DNA of 64,000 nt from Pseudomonas vancouverensis (GCF_004348895.1 NZ_RRZK01000032.1:372001-436000); one strand, 5' to 3'; counted from the stretch's first letter, positions 41,591 through 50,929 are shown. A program made the numbers and translations. The notes: generated from the sequence alone by a model not told the origin.

Positions 41591-43489
41591 CTACTGCACC
41601 CATCGTTGCAGGATTTGCTGCAGATCATGACGTTTGAAAGGCTTGGCCAGGTAATCGTTCATGCCCGCCGACAGACAGGCCTCGCGGTCGCCCTGCAAGG
41701 CATTGGCGGTCAGCGCGATGATCGGCAAGTCCGAGCAACCAGGCAGTTGGCGGATCTGCCGGGTGGCTTCATAGCCATCGAGAACGGGGAGGCGGCAATC
41801 CATCAGGATCGCTTCGAAAATCAGGCTCTCGGCACTGCGTACCGCTTGCGCGCCGTCGGCGGCAACGCTGACCTTGAAGCCGAGGCTGCGCAGCATGGCC
41901 TCGATCACGGTCTGATTGACCGGGTTGTCCTCGACCAGCAAGACATTGCGACCTTCTCCGCCACTCTGGCTGGATGGCGCACGTGCAGGCGCCACCGGTA
42001 CCACCTGTTGTTCGACCGCCAAGGGGATTTCCAGGGTGAAGACCGAGCCGCGTCCTTCTTCACTTTGCGCGCGCAGCGTCCCGCCCATGCGTTCGGCCAG
42101 GGTGCGGGCAATCGGCAAGCCCAGCCCGGTGCCGCCGTAACGTCGTGAAATGGAGCTGTCGGCCTGCTGGAACGCGTTGAACATCAGTTCCAGGCTCGGC
42201 GCCGGAATGCCGATGCCGCTGTCGCGAACGCTGCAGGTGAACCACAACAGTTCGTGATCCAGCGATTGCCATTGCGCCTCGATGGTCACGCGGCCCTGTT
42301 CGGTGAATTTCAATGCGTTGCCCAGCAGGTTGACCAGAATCTGCCGGATGCGCGTCGGGTCACCCTTGACCTGCAGCGCCCGCATGTCTTCGGGGATCTT
42401 CACTTGCAGTTCGAGCTTGCGTTGCGCGGCACTGTGCTGGAACGACTGCGCGCAACTGCCGATCAGGTCGGCGAGATTGAACGGAATGTGTTCCAGCTCC
42501 AGTTCCGAGCGTTCGATACGCGAGAAATCCAGGATGTCGTTGATGACCTTGAGCAGGTGCTCGGTCGACTCCGAGGCCAACGCGGCGTACTCGACTTGCT
42601 CGTCGGTCATCTCGGTGGTTTCCAGCAGTTGCAGCATGCCCAGCACGCCATTCATCGGCGTGCGCAACTCGTGGCTCATCATGGCGAGGAAGTCGGACTT
42701 GGCGTTGTTGGCCTTTTCCGCCTCTTCGCGTGTCTGGATCAACTGCGCCATGGCCTGGTGCTGTTCGCGGCTGGCTTGCTCGAGACCGCTGGCGAGGTTG
42801 TTGATGTGCTGCGACAGTGCGCCCAGTTCGGTGTCGTCGACGATGGGCAGCGGCGTTTTGTAGTCACCTTCCTGAATCGCCTTGACCGCATTGCCGATGT
42901 CGCGGATCGGCTGCGACAGGCTGCCGGCCAGGCGTCTGGCCAGCAGGAAGGTAAACAGCAGGGCAAACAGCGCCAGAATGGCCGCCTTGAGGACGATTTC
43001 CTGTTGCCGCCGACTGAAGGCGTCATTCGACAACCCGACAATCACCCGCCCCAGGTAATCCTCGGTCGGCGCGGATGCCGTTTTGTTGTTCTGGAAAAAG
43101 TCATTGTGCAGCGCTATCCGCTGCATCCGCACCGGCGCCTGGAAGACTTCGACCTGTTGTGGATGGTCATGATTCTCGGTCGGCTGTTCGACATACACCA
43201 GAACCCGGTTGGCGCTGTCCTGGATCTCCAGGAAACGCACGTTGGGCGTGGCCAGGGTCGCCTTGAGCAGGGTTTCGAGCACTTCGCTATTGCCTGAAAT
43301 CACGCCGTATTCGGTGGCCGGTGCCAGTTGGTTGGCGATCAACTGGCCGGTGTGGGTGATTTCCTGGCGCAGATCCTGAATGCGCACGAAGGTGAAGAAG
43401 CTGATCAACAACAGGGTCAGCAGCAGCGCGGGGCCGAGGCTGATGAGCTGTGTGCGCGTGTTGATGTCCCATCGGCGGCGCAAATTCAT
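41591..43489 (-). CDS. Hybrid sensor histidine kinase (PA1611-like)
   Basis: A 632-residue inner-membrane hybrid kinase. Helices at about 17-36 and 167-186 enclose a periplasmic region of roughly 130 residues. HAMP follows, then H273 in AMMSHELRTPMNGVL, an ATPase domain with DSGIGIP and RYGGTGLGLPIART, and a C-terminal receiver with D564 in AILMDCRLPVLDGYE. There is no histidine transfer domain. The position beside fabA matches PA1611, a kinase reported to bind RetS and so influence the Gac network. Here it is the last gene of a unit with a periplasmic binding protein and a TonB receptor; it overlaps the former by 4 bases. Confidence 0.88.
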   Translation of the reverse strand: MNLRRRWDINTRTQLISLGPALLLTLLLISFFTFVRIQDLRQEITHTGQLIANQLAPATEYGVISGNSEVLETLLKATLATPNVRFLEIQDSANRVLVYVEQPTENHDHPQQVEVFQAPVRMQRIALHNDFFQNNKTASAPTEDYLGRVIVGLSNDAFSRRQQEIVLKAAILALFALLFTFLLARRLAGSLSQPIRDIGNAVKAIQEGDYKTPLPIVDDTELGALSQHINNLASGLEQASREQHQAMAQLIQTREEAEKANNAKSDFLAMMSHELRTPMNGVLGMLQLLETTEMTDEQVEYAALASESTEHLLKVINDILDFSRIERSELELEHIPFNLADLIGSCAQSFQHSAAQRKLELQVKIPEDMRALQVKGDPTRIRQILVNLLGNALKFTEQGRVTIEAQWQSLDHELLWFTCSVRDSGIGIPAPSLELMFNAFQQADSSISRRYGGTGLGLPIARTLAERMGGTLRAQSEEGRGSVFTLEIPLAVEQQVVPVAPARAPSSQSGGEGRNVLLVEDNPVNQTVIEAMLRSLGFKVSVAADGAQAVRSAESLIFEAILMDCRLPVLDGYEATRQIRQLPGCSDLPIIALTANALQGDREACLSAGMNDYLAKPFKRHDLQQILQRWVQ

Positions 43490-44418
43490 GGGCGGCGTTC
43501 TCCTTCGGCCAACAGTGTCGCGACCGTTGCTTCGTTGACTCGCTCAATGCCCAGCGAGCGAGCGACCTGCGGATTGCTCGAGACTTTGAAGCGATGCGGG
43601 TAGTACGCGCGTGGCCAGGCAGCGGGTGGCCGGTCGAGCAGGTCGTCGAGCACGGCCAGCCAATCGTTTTGATCACTGTAAGTCGTGGCCAGGCTGCCGG
43701 CCTTGACGAAGCCGATGTTCGGGCCGATCAGCGCCACTTGCCGCGTGTAGCTGCTCAGCAACAGGTTTTTCGCGGTTTGCGAGTTGTACAGGTCGGGGTC
43801 GTCGAGGCCCAGCAGCACATCACAGTTTTTCAGCAGCGTCTGTAGCGGTCGACTGTCGCGGGTGTTGTCCCAGCGTTGAGCGATGACTTCCAGGCCTAGA
43901 GGGCGTGCGGCCTGGCGCAACTCGTCGAGGAGGAATTCGCTGTGGTTGTCATAGAGCACGCCGACACGTTTGGCCTGCGGCAGCAGGATTCGGGTCAGGC
44001 GCAACTGCCGGTCCGGTGGGGGATCGCTCCATAGCAGGCTCAGGTGCGAGGGCTGACTTTTGTTCAAGTGCTGCCGGGCTTGCAGGCGACTGATGCGCAG
44101 GACCAGGGTTGCCGGGCCTTGGCTGTCTTGCAGGCGCCAGTCGAGGCTGGGCAGGTCGAGCAGAATCAAGCGGGTGTCTTCGGGCAGTTTGGCTGGCCGT
44201 GGCAGGCTGGACAGCGGCTGGAAACTTACACTGTCGTTCGGCCTCAATGCCTTGAGCGCCTGGGTGAAGGCCTGCACGCCGGGGCTGTCATCGCTGGCAG
44301 TCAGCAGGATATGGGCCGCGAACCCCATCGAACAATACAGCGCGCTGGCGGACACCAGGCACAGGACGGCCAGCAGCCGGGCAAAGGCTGGCGTGCGCCA
44401 AGGCAGGCGGTGGCACAT
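43486..44418 (-). CDS. Periplasmic substrate-binding-like protein (ABC-type, no transporter)
   Basis: A 310-residue exported protein. An N-terminal signal peptide runs to about SMGFAA (residue 35). The body resembles the ABC_sub_bind family of periplasmic proteins: AKRVGVLYDNHSEFLLDELRQAA, an ALIGPNIGFVKAGSLATTYSD segment (residues given in outline) and DLLDRPPAAWPRAYYPHRFKVSSNPQVARSLG near the end. No permease or ATPase gene is nearby. It starts 1 base after the TonB receptor stop and overlaps the kinase gene by 4 bases, so it probably presents a ligand to the kinase. Confidence 0.78.
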   Translation of the reverse strand: MCHRLPWRTPAFARLLAVLCLVSASALYCSMGFAAHILLTASDDSPGVQAFTQALKALRPNDSVSFQPLSSLPRPAKLPEDTRLILLDLPSLDWRLQDSQGPATLVLRISRLQARQHLNKSQPSHLSLLWSDPPPDRQLRLTRILLPQAKRVGVLYDNHSEFLLDELRQAARPLGLEVIAQRWDNTRDSRPLQTLLKNCDVLLGLDDPDLYNSQTAKNLLLSSYTRQVALIGPNIGFVKAGSLATTYSDQNDWLAVLDDLLDRPPAAWPRAYYPHRFKVSSNPQVARSLGIERVNEATVATLLAEGERRP

Positions 44419-44419
44419 G

Positions 44420-46543
44420 TTAAAGCTCGAACTCCGCGCTGAAGTACATCAGTTGGCGGCTGTCGTAATGGTTGTCGGCAAAGGTGCTCGGTTGATTGTC
44501 CAGGCGTTGTTGGAGCACACCGGCCAGTTCGACACTGGCCTTGCCCAGGCGGATGCGTTTGGCCAGACGGGCATCGACCCTTTCAAAGCGGTAGCCGTTG
44601 AGCGCGTCGTCCCCATAGTAGAAGAGGGCACTGTTCAAGTCCTGGCCCCAGTCTCGCAACCATCCCGCGGAGCCGCTGTTGCGGGCAGTCTGCCTGGCGT
44701 CCAGTGGATTACTCGCCTCGGCGTCGACGTAGGCGTAGGTGAGGCGCAGTCGATCGAGGCTGCTAACCCGCCAGTCGAGTTGAGTTTCGGCCCCGGAGAA
44801 CCGTGCCGAATTCGAATTGCTGGCGATGTACTGATTGTTGCGCAGCGGCTCACTGATCATGTCGCTGATGTCGTCATGGAACAGCTTGACGTCGAGCGCC
44901 AGTCCCTGGCCGGCAAAGTAACCGTTGTAGCCGAGTTCCCGGGAGCGCATGTGCTCCTGATCAAGATCACCCGGTCCGCGGGTCCTGACGAAGTATCGGG
45001 CGCGGCTCTGACCGAAAGCTCCAGGCTTGAGATTGCTCACCTGGTAGCTCCAGTTGACGTTGTTTTCGAACATGTCCGGCGAACGGATCGCCTCGGAGTA
45101 CACCGCACGCAATCCGTGGCGCGGATTGATCAGGTAATTGACCGCCACCCGCGGCGTCAGTGAGCTGCCAATCAGTTGCGTGTCTTCGAAACTGGCGCCG
45201 CCCTGCAGCAACCAGTGTTCGCTGGCGCGCCATTCCAATTGTCCGAACGCCCGCCACGTGGTGTCGTCGAGGGTGCCATTGAAGTAGGTCTGGGAGTCTG
45301 CCCGGTCGTAACGGTAGTTCATGCCGCTGACCAGGCGCAGGCTGTCGGACAGGCTCAGGGTGTCCTGCAGTTCGAGGTCGTAGCGTGATTCGCGGGCGCT
45401 CTGGTCGATGTCGCCGCAGACAGTCCGGCTGGCGCCGCTGCGCCATTGCGTCAGCGCCTGATTGGCCAGTGCCTGTTCGGCGGCAGTCCCCGGTGGGGCA
45501 CCGGTGCCGGTGAAACGGGTGATGTTGCGGGCCAGTCGCTCGGTGTAGTTGGGGTTCAGTTGCCAGAGTTCGGTCAGTTGAGGGCTGAACGACAGCTCGG
45601 CATCGCAGGCGCGCCAGGTTTGCTGGCGATCCCAGTGCTGCGCCGAGCCCTGGACATAGAAGCTGTGGTCGGGATCGATGTCCAGGGTCCAGCGCAAAGA
45701 GCCGGCGTAATCCTTGGCGGTGACGTCGGAGTTGTTGCCTGCGCCGGTGATCCCGGAGAACACCGGTTGGTAGGTGTAGGGGCGCTGATTGGTGCCGTCC
45801 TTGGCGTCCAGTTGCCAGTCGAGGCTTTGCCGCTCATCGAGGCTGTGGCTGACGGCGAGGTTGAAGCGGTTCAGGCGGCGGCTGTCACGGTAGTCTGCAC
45901 CGTTGCGATCGATATCAAAGCCATCGTCCTGCTGACCGGACAGGGACAGGCGCAGTTCACCGTTGTCCCAGCCTACGCCCTGACTGGCATAGAAATCATT
46001 GATGCCACGCTCGCCGTGGGTGACCTTCAAGCGGGTGCCCTGGCTGTCGGCCGGGCGCCGGGTGATGATATTGATGACCGCCATCAACGCATTCGCGCCG
46101 TAACTGACGGTGTTTGGGCCACGAAACACTTCAATGCGCTCGATGTCTTCGATGGCCACCGGAATATCACTCCAGTCCACCGTGGCCAGGCCCGCGCGAT
46201 ACACCGAGCGGCCGTCGATCAGCACTTGCATGCGCCGCGCTCCGGTCGCGTTGGTGCCGTGATAGTTGACCGCCGCCTGATTGCCGTTGATGTGGCCGAC
46301 CATCATGCCGGGCACCAGTCGTAGCAGCTCGCTGATGTCCCGTGCGCCTGTGGCGTTGATCAAGGTGTTGTCGAGCACGGTCATGCTGCCCGGTACGGCG
46401 GCGGGTGATTGTTTCAGGCGCGTGGCCGTCAGCACCTGGGGCAAGGGCTCAGTGTCGAGGAACAGGTCGTCGGCCAACAGCGGCGAACTGATCATCAGCG
46501 CCAATACCAGTGGCGAGCGTGGAGAAGCAGAGCCCGGAGACAC
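44420..46543 (-). CDS. TonB-dependent outer membrane receptor
   Basis: A 707-residue outer-membrane receptor. A signal peptide is followed by a TonB-box-like region and a plug domain (about 35-160) containing DISELLRLVPGMMVG, RRMQVLIDGRSVY and IERIEVFRGPNTVSYGANALMAVINIITRRP (shown by its parts). The rest is a 22-strand barrel ending in YFSAEFEL. The start is GTG at 46543 after AAGGA. The substrate is unknown; the plug is of the BtuB/colicin-receptor type. It heads the tight operon with the binding protein and hybrid kinase. Confidence 0.85.
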   Translation of the reverse strand: MSPGSASPRSPLVLALMISSPLLADDLFLDTEPLPQVLTATRLKQSPAAVPGSMTVLDNTLINATGARDISELLRLVPGMMVGHINGNQAAVNYHGTNATGARRMQVLIDGRSVYRAGLATVDWSDIPVAIEDIERIEVFRGPNTVSYGANALMAVINIITRRPADSQGTRLKVTHGERGINDFYASQGVGWDNGELRLSLSGQQDDGFDIDRNGADYRDSRRLNRFNLAVSHSLDERQSLDWQLDAKDGTNQRPYTYQPVFSGITGAGNNSDVTAKDYAGSLRWTLDIDPDHSFYVQGSAQHWDRQQTWRACDAELSFSPQLTELWQLNPNYTERLARNITRFTGTGAPPGTAAEQALANQALTQWRSGASRTVCGDIDQSARESRYDLELQDTLSLSDSLRLVSGMNYRYDRADSQTYFNGTLDDTTWRAFGQLEWRASEHWLLQGGASFEDTQLIGSSLTPRVAVNYLINPRHGLRAVYSEAIRSPDMFENNVNWSYQVSNLKPGAFGQSRARYFVRTRGPGDLDQEHMRSRELGYNGYFAGQGLALDVKLFHDDISDMISEPLRNNQYIASNSNSARFSGAETQLDWRVSSLDRLRLTYAYVDAEASNPLDARQTARNSGSAGWLRDWGQDLNSALFYYGDDALNGYRFERVDARLAKRIRLGKASVELAGVLQQRLDNQPSTFADNHYDSRQLMYFSAEFEL

Positions 46544-46695
46544 AACGCGTCCTTGTCAACGTTCGATGTCGCGCATGTTAACCGAGGCGGATGACTTTTC
46601 CAGTCACGATGCCAGCATTTTCCCGGTCTTTATGCGGCTACTTGCGACAGGTGTCGCTAATTGATGCCGGGGCTGGTCGTCAATGGACTGCCCCG

Positions 46696-46701
46696 TATAA
46701 T
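46696..46701 (+). promoter_or_regulatory. Consensus -10 element upstream of gpsA
   Basis: TATAAT, 38 bases before the gpsA ATG, with only a weak -35 (TGGTCG, 16 bases upstream). Confidence 0.5.
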
Positions 46702-46738
46702 GCCAACATCGCCACTGGTATGGATTAACGGATTGCAT

Positions 46739-47764
46739 ATGACTGAACAGCGCCCAATTGCGGTCCTGGGAGGCGGAAGTTTTGGTACCGCCGTGGCTAA
46801 CTTATTGGCAGAAAACGGGCATCAGGTGTTGCAGTGGATGCGCGACCCGGAGCAGGCCGAGGCTATTCGGGTTAATCGCGAAAACCCGCGCTACCTCAAG
46901 GGCATCAAGATCCTGCCCGCCGTGACCGCCGTGACCGATCTGCAAGCGACGCTGGATGCCTGCGACCTGTGCTTCGTTGCGCTGCCGTCCAGCGCCCTGC
47001 GTTCGGTGCTGATGCCCCATGCCGAACGGCTGAGCGGCAAGATGCTGGTGAGCCTGACCAAAGGCATCGAGGCGCAGACCTTCAAGCTGATGAGCGAAAT
47101 CCTCGAGGAAATCGCTCCGCAAGCACGAATCGGCGTTATATCCGGGCCGAACCTGGCCCGTGAAATCGCGGAACACGCCTTGACTGCCACGGTGGTGGCC
47201 AGCGAAGACGAAGCGCTGTGCCAGCACGTCCAGGCAGCGCTGCACGGCCGGACTTTCCGTGTCTACGCCAGTGCCGACCGTTTCGGTGTGGAGCTGGGTG
47301 GCGCGCTGAAAAACGTCTACGCGATCATCGCCGGCATGGCGGTGGCGCTGGGCATGGGCGAAAACACCAAAAGCATGCTGATCACCCGGGCGTTGGCGGA
47401 AATGACCCGCTTTGCGGTGAACCAGGGCGCCAACCCGATGACATTCCTCGGCCTGGCCGGTGTCGGTGACCTGATCGTGACCTGCTCCTCGCCCAAAAGC
47501 CGCAACTATCAGGTGGGGTTCGCCCTCGGCCAGGGCTTGAGCCTGGAGGACGCGGTCACGCGCCTGGGCGAAGTCGCTGAAGGGGTCAATACCCTGAAGG
47601 TGCTCAAGGCCAAGGCGCAGGAAGTGGGTGTGTACATGCCGCTGGTCGCCGGGCTGCACGCGATCCTGTTCGAAGGGCGCACCTTGGAGCAGGTCATCGG
47701 TCTGTTAATGCGTGGTGAGCCGAAAACCGACGTCGACTTTATTTCTACCAGTGGTTTCAACTGA
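46739..47764 (+). CDS. gpsA: Glycerol-3-phosphate dehydrogenase [NAD(P)+]
   Basis: A 341-residue enzyme that reduces dihydroxyacetone phosphate to sn-glycerol-3-phosphate, the backbone for phospholipids. It has the cofactor motif LGGGSFGTAVANLLA (residues 10-24), SLTKGIE, SGPNLAREIAE, the catalytic lysine in GGALKNVYAI and GVGDLIVTCSS. ATG 46739 gives MTEQRPIAVLGGG, the family start; the open frame extends upstream past the promoter. The following DUF4389 gene starts 28 bases downstream. Confidence 0.95.
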   Translation: MTEQRPIAVLGGGSFGTAVANLLAENGHQVLQWMRDPEQAEAIRVNRENPRYLKGIKILPAVTAVTDLQATLDACDLCFVALPSSALRSVLMPHAERLSGKMLVSLTKGIEAQTFKLMSEILEEIAPQARIGVISGPNLAREIAEHALTATVVASEDEALCQHVQAALHGRTFRVYASADRFGVELGGALKNVYAIIAGMAVALGMGENTKSMLITRALAEMTRFAVNQGANPMTFLGLAGVGDLIVTCSSPKSRNYQVGFALGQGLSLEDAVTRLGEVAEGVNTLKVLKAKAQEVGVYMPLVAGLHAILFEGRTLEQVIGLLMRGEPKTDVDFISTSGFN

Positions 47765-47792
47765 CCACACTTGCAAGGGCAGGGAGTTGCAC

Positions 47793-48140
47793 ATGAACGA
47801 ACCGAAAGTGGAAGCCAAATACGAATCCATCCTGCTGCGCGTGTTGTGGATGCTGATCTTTGTCGTGGTCTGGCAGGTGGCGCAGTTCATCCTCGGCGCT
47901 GTCGTGCTGGTGCAGTTGATCTATCGTTTGATCTATGGCGCGCCGAGCGCCAGCCTGATGAACTTTGGCGACAGCCTGAGTCAGTTCCTGGCTCAGATCG
48001 GCCGGTTCGGCACCTTTCACAGCGACCAGAAACCCTGGCCGTTCGCTGACTGGCCGACGCCCCGCACACCGGAAGGTGAAGCGCCGCATGCCGTGGCGCC
48101 GGCACCCCATCCGGCTCGAGATGAGGAACCCAAGCTATGA
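47793..48140 (+). CDS. DUF4389 membrane protein
   Basis: A 115-residue protein of the DUF4389 family, with one long or two short membrane segments at about 18-50 (VLWMLIFVVVWQVAQFILG) and a proline-rich cytoplasmic tail. The ATG at 47793 follows AGGGAG. It overlaps sixA by 4 bases, so gpsA-DUF4389-sixA looks like one operon. Function unknown. Confidence 0.8.
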   Translation: MNEPKVEAKYESILLRVLWMLIFVVVWQVAQFILGAVVLVQLIYRLIYGAPSASLMNFGDSLSQFLAQIGRFGTFHSDQKPWPFADWPTPRTPEGEAPHAVAPAPHPARDEEPKL

Positions 48141-48589
48141 AACTCTGGGTATTGCGACATGGCGAGGCCGAGCCCTATGGCTCGCGCCCGGACTCCGAGC
48201 GGGCCTTGACTGACCACGGTCGCAAGGAAGTGCTCAGTAGCGCCGCGCGCCTGATGGGCCAGCCATTGACGGCGATCTACGCAAGTCCCTACCTGCGGGC
48301 GCAGCAAACCGCACAAGTGGTGCGTGAAGCGCTGGGTTTCGAGCCGGAGATCCGTACCGTTGATTGGCTGAAGCCGGATACCGATCCGGACAAGGTCGCC
48401 GAGCAACTGGTGTCGGTGAGCGATGTGCTGCTGGTCAGCCATAACCCGCTGGTGGGCAATCTGCTGAGCTATCTGCAACACGGTGCCGGCTACCCGCCGG
48501 AAAAGGTCAGCACCGCGGGCCTGGCCGAGATCAAGGGTGATGAACTGATGGTCGGCTCGATGACCCTCGACAGCATCAAGCATCCCTGA
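48137..48589 (+). CDS. sixA: Phosphohistidine phosphatase SixA
   Basis: A 150-residue histidine phosphatase. The catalytic RHG motif is at the N-terminus (MKLWVLRHGEAEPYG), with a second histidine in LLVSHNPLVGNL. SixA removes phosphate from histidines of phosphorelay or phosphotransferase proteins. It overlaps the upstream gene (ATGA). In a genome region full of phosphorelay kinases this could matter, but linkage to gpsA is the rule in pseudomonads. Confidence 0.9.
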   Translation: MKLWVLRHGEAEPYGSRPDSERALTDHGRKEVLSSAARLMGQPLTAIYASPYLRAQQTAQVVREALGFEPEIRTVDWLKPDTDPDKVAEQLVSVSDVLLVSHNPLVGNLLSYLQHGAGYPPEKVSTAGLAEIKGDELMVGSMTLDSIKHP

Positions 48590-48605
48590 CGTTCTGCATC
48601 GATCC

Positions 48606-48695
48606 TTGTGGGAGCGAGCTTGCTCGCGATAGCGATTTTCCAGGCGACATCCAATTTGAATGTCAGCCCACATCGCGAGCTGACTCACATCCCAC
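48606..48695. repeat. REPIN with one decayed arm
   Basis: TTGTGGGAGCGAGCTTGCTCG (intact core, 48606-48630) faces ATCGCGAGCTGACTCACATC (48672-48695), where the second arm has several substitutions. Spacing is 41 bases, as in the intact doublets. Confidence 0.8.
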
Positions 48696-48725
48696 CGATG
48701 TAGAAAAATTCTGTAAGAAAAATTC

Positions 48726-48745
48726 AACCAAGCACTTGCTTGGTT
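48726..48745 (+). promoter_or_regulatory. Perfect palindrome before the acyl-CoA synthetase gene, TetR-type operator
   Basis: AACCAAGCA-CT-TGCTTGGTT has 9-base perfect arms. It ends 41 bases before the ATG, where it would cover a promoter. Operators of TetR-family repressors of fatty-acid and acyl-CoA genes have this form. No regulator gene is nearby. Confidence 0.55.
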
Positions 48746-48786
48746 GGCTACGCTTGCTCCAGACCAAAAACACAGGAGCGAGTCGC

Positions 48787-50454
48787 ATGTCTGCTGCTTT
48801 TCGTTTGCCGCTGGACGTTTTCTACGAGCGTGAGGCCCGTCATCCCCGCCAGCGCTTCATGGTCCAGCCGGTCGGAGGTGGCCAGGTCGAAACCCTGACC
48901 TGGGCAGACGTCGGTCATCAAGCCCGTTGTGCCGCCCATTGGTTGCGCGCGCGGGAACTGCCGTCAGGCAGCCACATCGCCCTGATCTCGAAAAACTGCG
49001 CGCACTGGATCATTGCCGACCTGGCGATTTGGATGGCCGGGCATGTTTCGGTGCCGCTATACCCCAATCTCACCGCCGAGTCGGTTGCCCAGGTGCTCGA
49101 ACATTCCGAGGCGGCCCTGGCGTTCATTGGCAAACTCGACGATTGGCCAGGCATGTCCCGTGGCGTCAGTCGCGATTTACCGACCATCAGCCTGCCGCTG
49201 CATCCACCGGGTGACTTTGCTTTCAGCTGGGCCGATCTGCAACGCAGCTCGCCCATCCAGGATGATCCGAAACCCGCCGCCGATCAGTTGGCCACCATCA
49301 TCTATACCTCCGGCACCACCGGCATGCCCAAAGGCGTGATGCACAGCTTCGGCAATCTGGGTTTCGCCACCACCCGCGGTACGTCGTTGTTCGGCCTCAA
49401 CGAGTCGGATCGCTTGTTGTCCTACTTGCCCCTGTGTCACGTTGCTGAGCGGATGTTCGTCGAACTGGCGTCGATCTATACCGGCCAGACGGTGTTTTTT
49501 GCAGAGAGCCTCGATACCTTCCTGACCGATCTGCAGCGCGCCCGTCCGACCGCGATGTTTGGCGTGCCGCGCATCTGGACCAAGTTCCAGATGGGCGTGT
49601 ACAGCAAGATTCCGGCAAAACGCCTGGATTTCCTCCTCGGGCTGCCGATCATCGGCAAGCGGGTCGGACACAAGGTGTTGGTCGGCCTCGGCCTGGATGC
49701 CTTGCGCATTGCGCTGTCGGGCGCCGCGCCTGTGCCGCAGACCTTGCTGCTGTGGTACCGCAAGCTCGGGCTGGATGTGCTGGAGGTCTACGGCATGACC
49801 GAAAGCTGCGGTTATTCGCACATCTGTATGCCAGGCCAGAACAAGCAGGGCTGGATTGGCAAGCCGTGTCCGGAAGTCGAAGTGCGCATCGCCGAGACAG
49901 GGGAAGTCCTGGTACGCAGCGGCGCGACCATGCTCGGCTATTTCAAGGAACCGGAAAAAACCGCCGAGACCATTACCGAGGACGGTTTCCTGCGCACCGG
50001 CGACAAGGGCGAAGAAGATGCCGAAGGTAACCTGCGCCTGACCGGGCGCCTGAAGGAGATCTTCAAGACCAGCAAAGGCAAATACGTCGCGCCGGCACCG
50101 ATTGAAAACCGTCTGGCGGTGCATTCGCGGATTGAGCAGGTCTGTGTCGTTGGTGATGGATTGAGTGCGCCGCTTGGCCTGTGCGTGTTGTCCGTGGCCG
50201 GCCAACAGGATGCGCAAGGCACGGCACGGGCCGGTCTGCATTCGAGCCTGGAAAAACTCCTGGAGGAGGTCAACGGCGCCCTCGACAAGCATGAGCGCCT
50301 GCGACGCCTGGTGGTGGTCAAGGACAACTGGGCGGTGGAAAACGGCTTCCTCACGCCAACCCTGAAGATCAAGCGCAACGTGATCGAAGCGGCCTACGGC
50401 ACGCGCTTTGAAGAATGGAGCGAGCGCAGCGAAGCCGTGCTGTGGCAGGATTGA
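48787..50454 (+). CDS. AMP-binding long-chain acyl-CoA synthetase-like protein
   Basis: A 555-residue acyl-activating enzyme. The AMP-binding motif is IIYTSGTTGMPKGVMHSFGN (A3 motif), then VYGMTESCGYSH and the core TGDKGEEDAEGNLRLTGRLKE with the catalytic lysine at LKIKRNVIE. The absence of a signal peptide and the length match the FadD15/long-chain type. ATG 48787 (MSAAFRLPLDVFY) follows a GGAG. The next gene is a hot-dog thioesterase, so the pair may form and cleave the same class of acyl-CoA. Confidence 0.85.
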   Translation: MSAAFRLPLDVFYEREARHPRQRFMVQPVGGGQVETLTWADVGHQARCAAHWLRARELPSGSHIALISKNCAHWIIADLAIWMAGHVSVPLYPNLTAESVAQVLEHSEAALAFIGKLDDWPGMSRGVSRDLPTISLPLHPPGDFAFSWADLQRSSPIQDDPKPAADQLATIIYTSGTTGMPKGVMHSFGNLGFATTRGTSLFGLNESDRLLSYLPLCHVAERMFVELASIYTGQTVFFAESLDTFLTDLQRARPTAMFGVPRIWTKFQMGVYSKIPAKRLDFLLGLPIIGKRVGHKVLVGLGLDALRIALSGAAPVPQTLLLWYRKLGLDVLEVYGMTESCGYSHICMPGQNKQGWIGKPCPEVEVRIAETGEVLVRSGATMLGYFKEPEKTAETITEDGFLRTGDKGEEDAEGNLRLTGRLKEIFKTSKGKYVAPAPIENRLAVHSRIEQVCVVGDGLSAPLGLCVLSVAGQQDAQGTARAGLHSSLEKLLEEVNGALDKHERLRRLVVVKDNWAVENGFLTPTLKIKRNVIEAAYGTRFEEWSERSEAVLWQD

Positions 50455-50485
50455 AGAACGAACAACTCCAACAAGGAAACCTGCG

Positions 50486-50929
50486 ATGAGCCTGTGGCGC
50501 ACGACCCCGAACATCGAGCAGTTGAACGCGATCCAGAAAAATACCATCGGCGAAGTACTGGATATCCGCTTCGAGTCCTTCGACGAAGAATCGCTGACCG
50601 CGAGTATGGTCATCGATCATCGCACCCATCAGCCCTATGGCTTGCTGCATGGCGGCGCGTCTGTAGTGCTGGCCGAGTCGGTCGGTTCCATGGCCAGTTA
50701 CCTGTGCATCGACGCCAGCAAGTTCTATTGCGTGGGCCTGGAGATCAACGCCAACCACCTGCGCGGCTTACGCAGCGGTCGAGTGACAGCCGTGGCCAAG
50801 CCGATCCACATTGGCCGCACCACCCATGTGTGGGACATTCGCCTGACCAGCGATGAAGGCAAAGCCAGTTGTGTGTCGCGCCTGACCATGGCCGTGGTGC
50901 CTCTGGGTGAAAATCCTCCGGCCCGTTGA
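50486..50929 (+). CDS. Hot-dog fold acyl-CoA thioesterase
   Basis: A 147-residue enzyme of the PaaI/YdiI family. The signature HGGASVVLAESVGSMAS contains the catalytic glutamate, and QPYGLLHGGAS and the following VVVEIN-like strand (VGLEINANHLRG) fit. It removes CoA from acyl or aromatic acyl-CoA. The ATG follows AAGGAAACCTGCG, 31 bases after the synthetase stop. Confidence 0.88.
   Translation: MSLWRTTPNIEQLNAIQKNTIGEVLDIRFESFDEESLTASMVIDHRTHQPYGLLHGGASVVLAESVGSMASYLCIDASKFYCVGLEINANHLRGLRSGRVTAVAKPIHIGRTTHVWDIRLTSDEGKASCVSRLTMAVVPLGENPPAR

Noticed and set aside
45446..46324. A frame of 292 codons opposite the TonB receptor gene
   Set aside because: Composition is typical of an antisense shadow, rich in Ala, Val, Gly and His without motifs.
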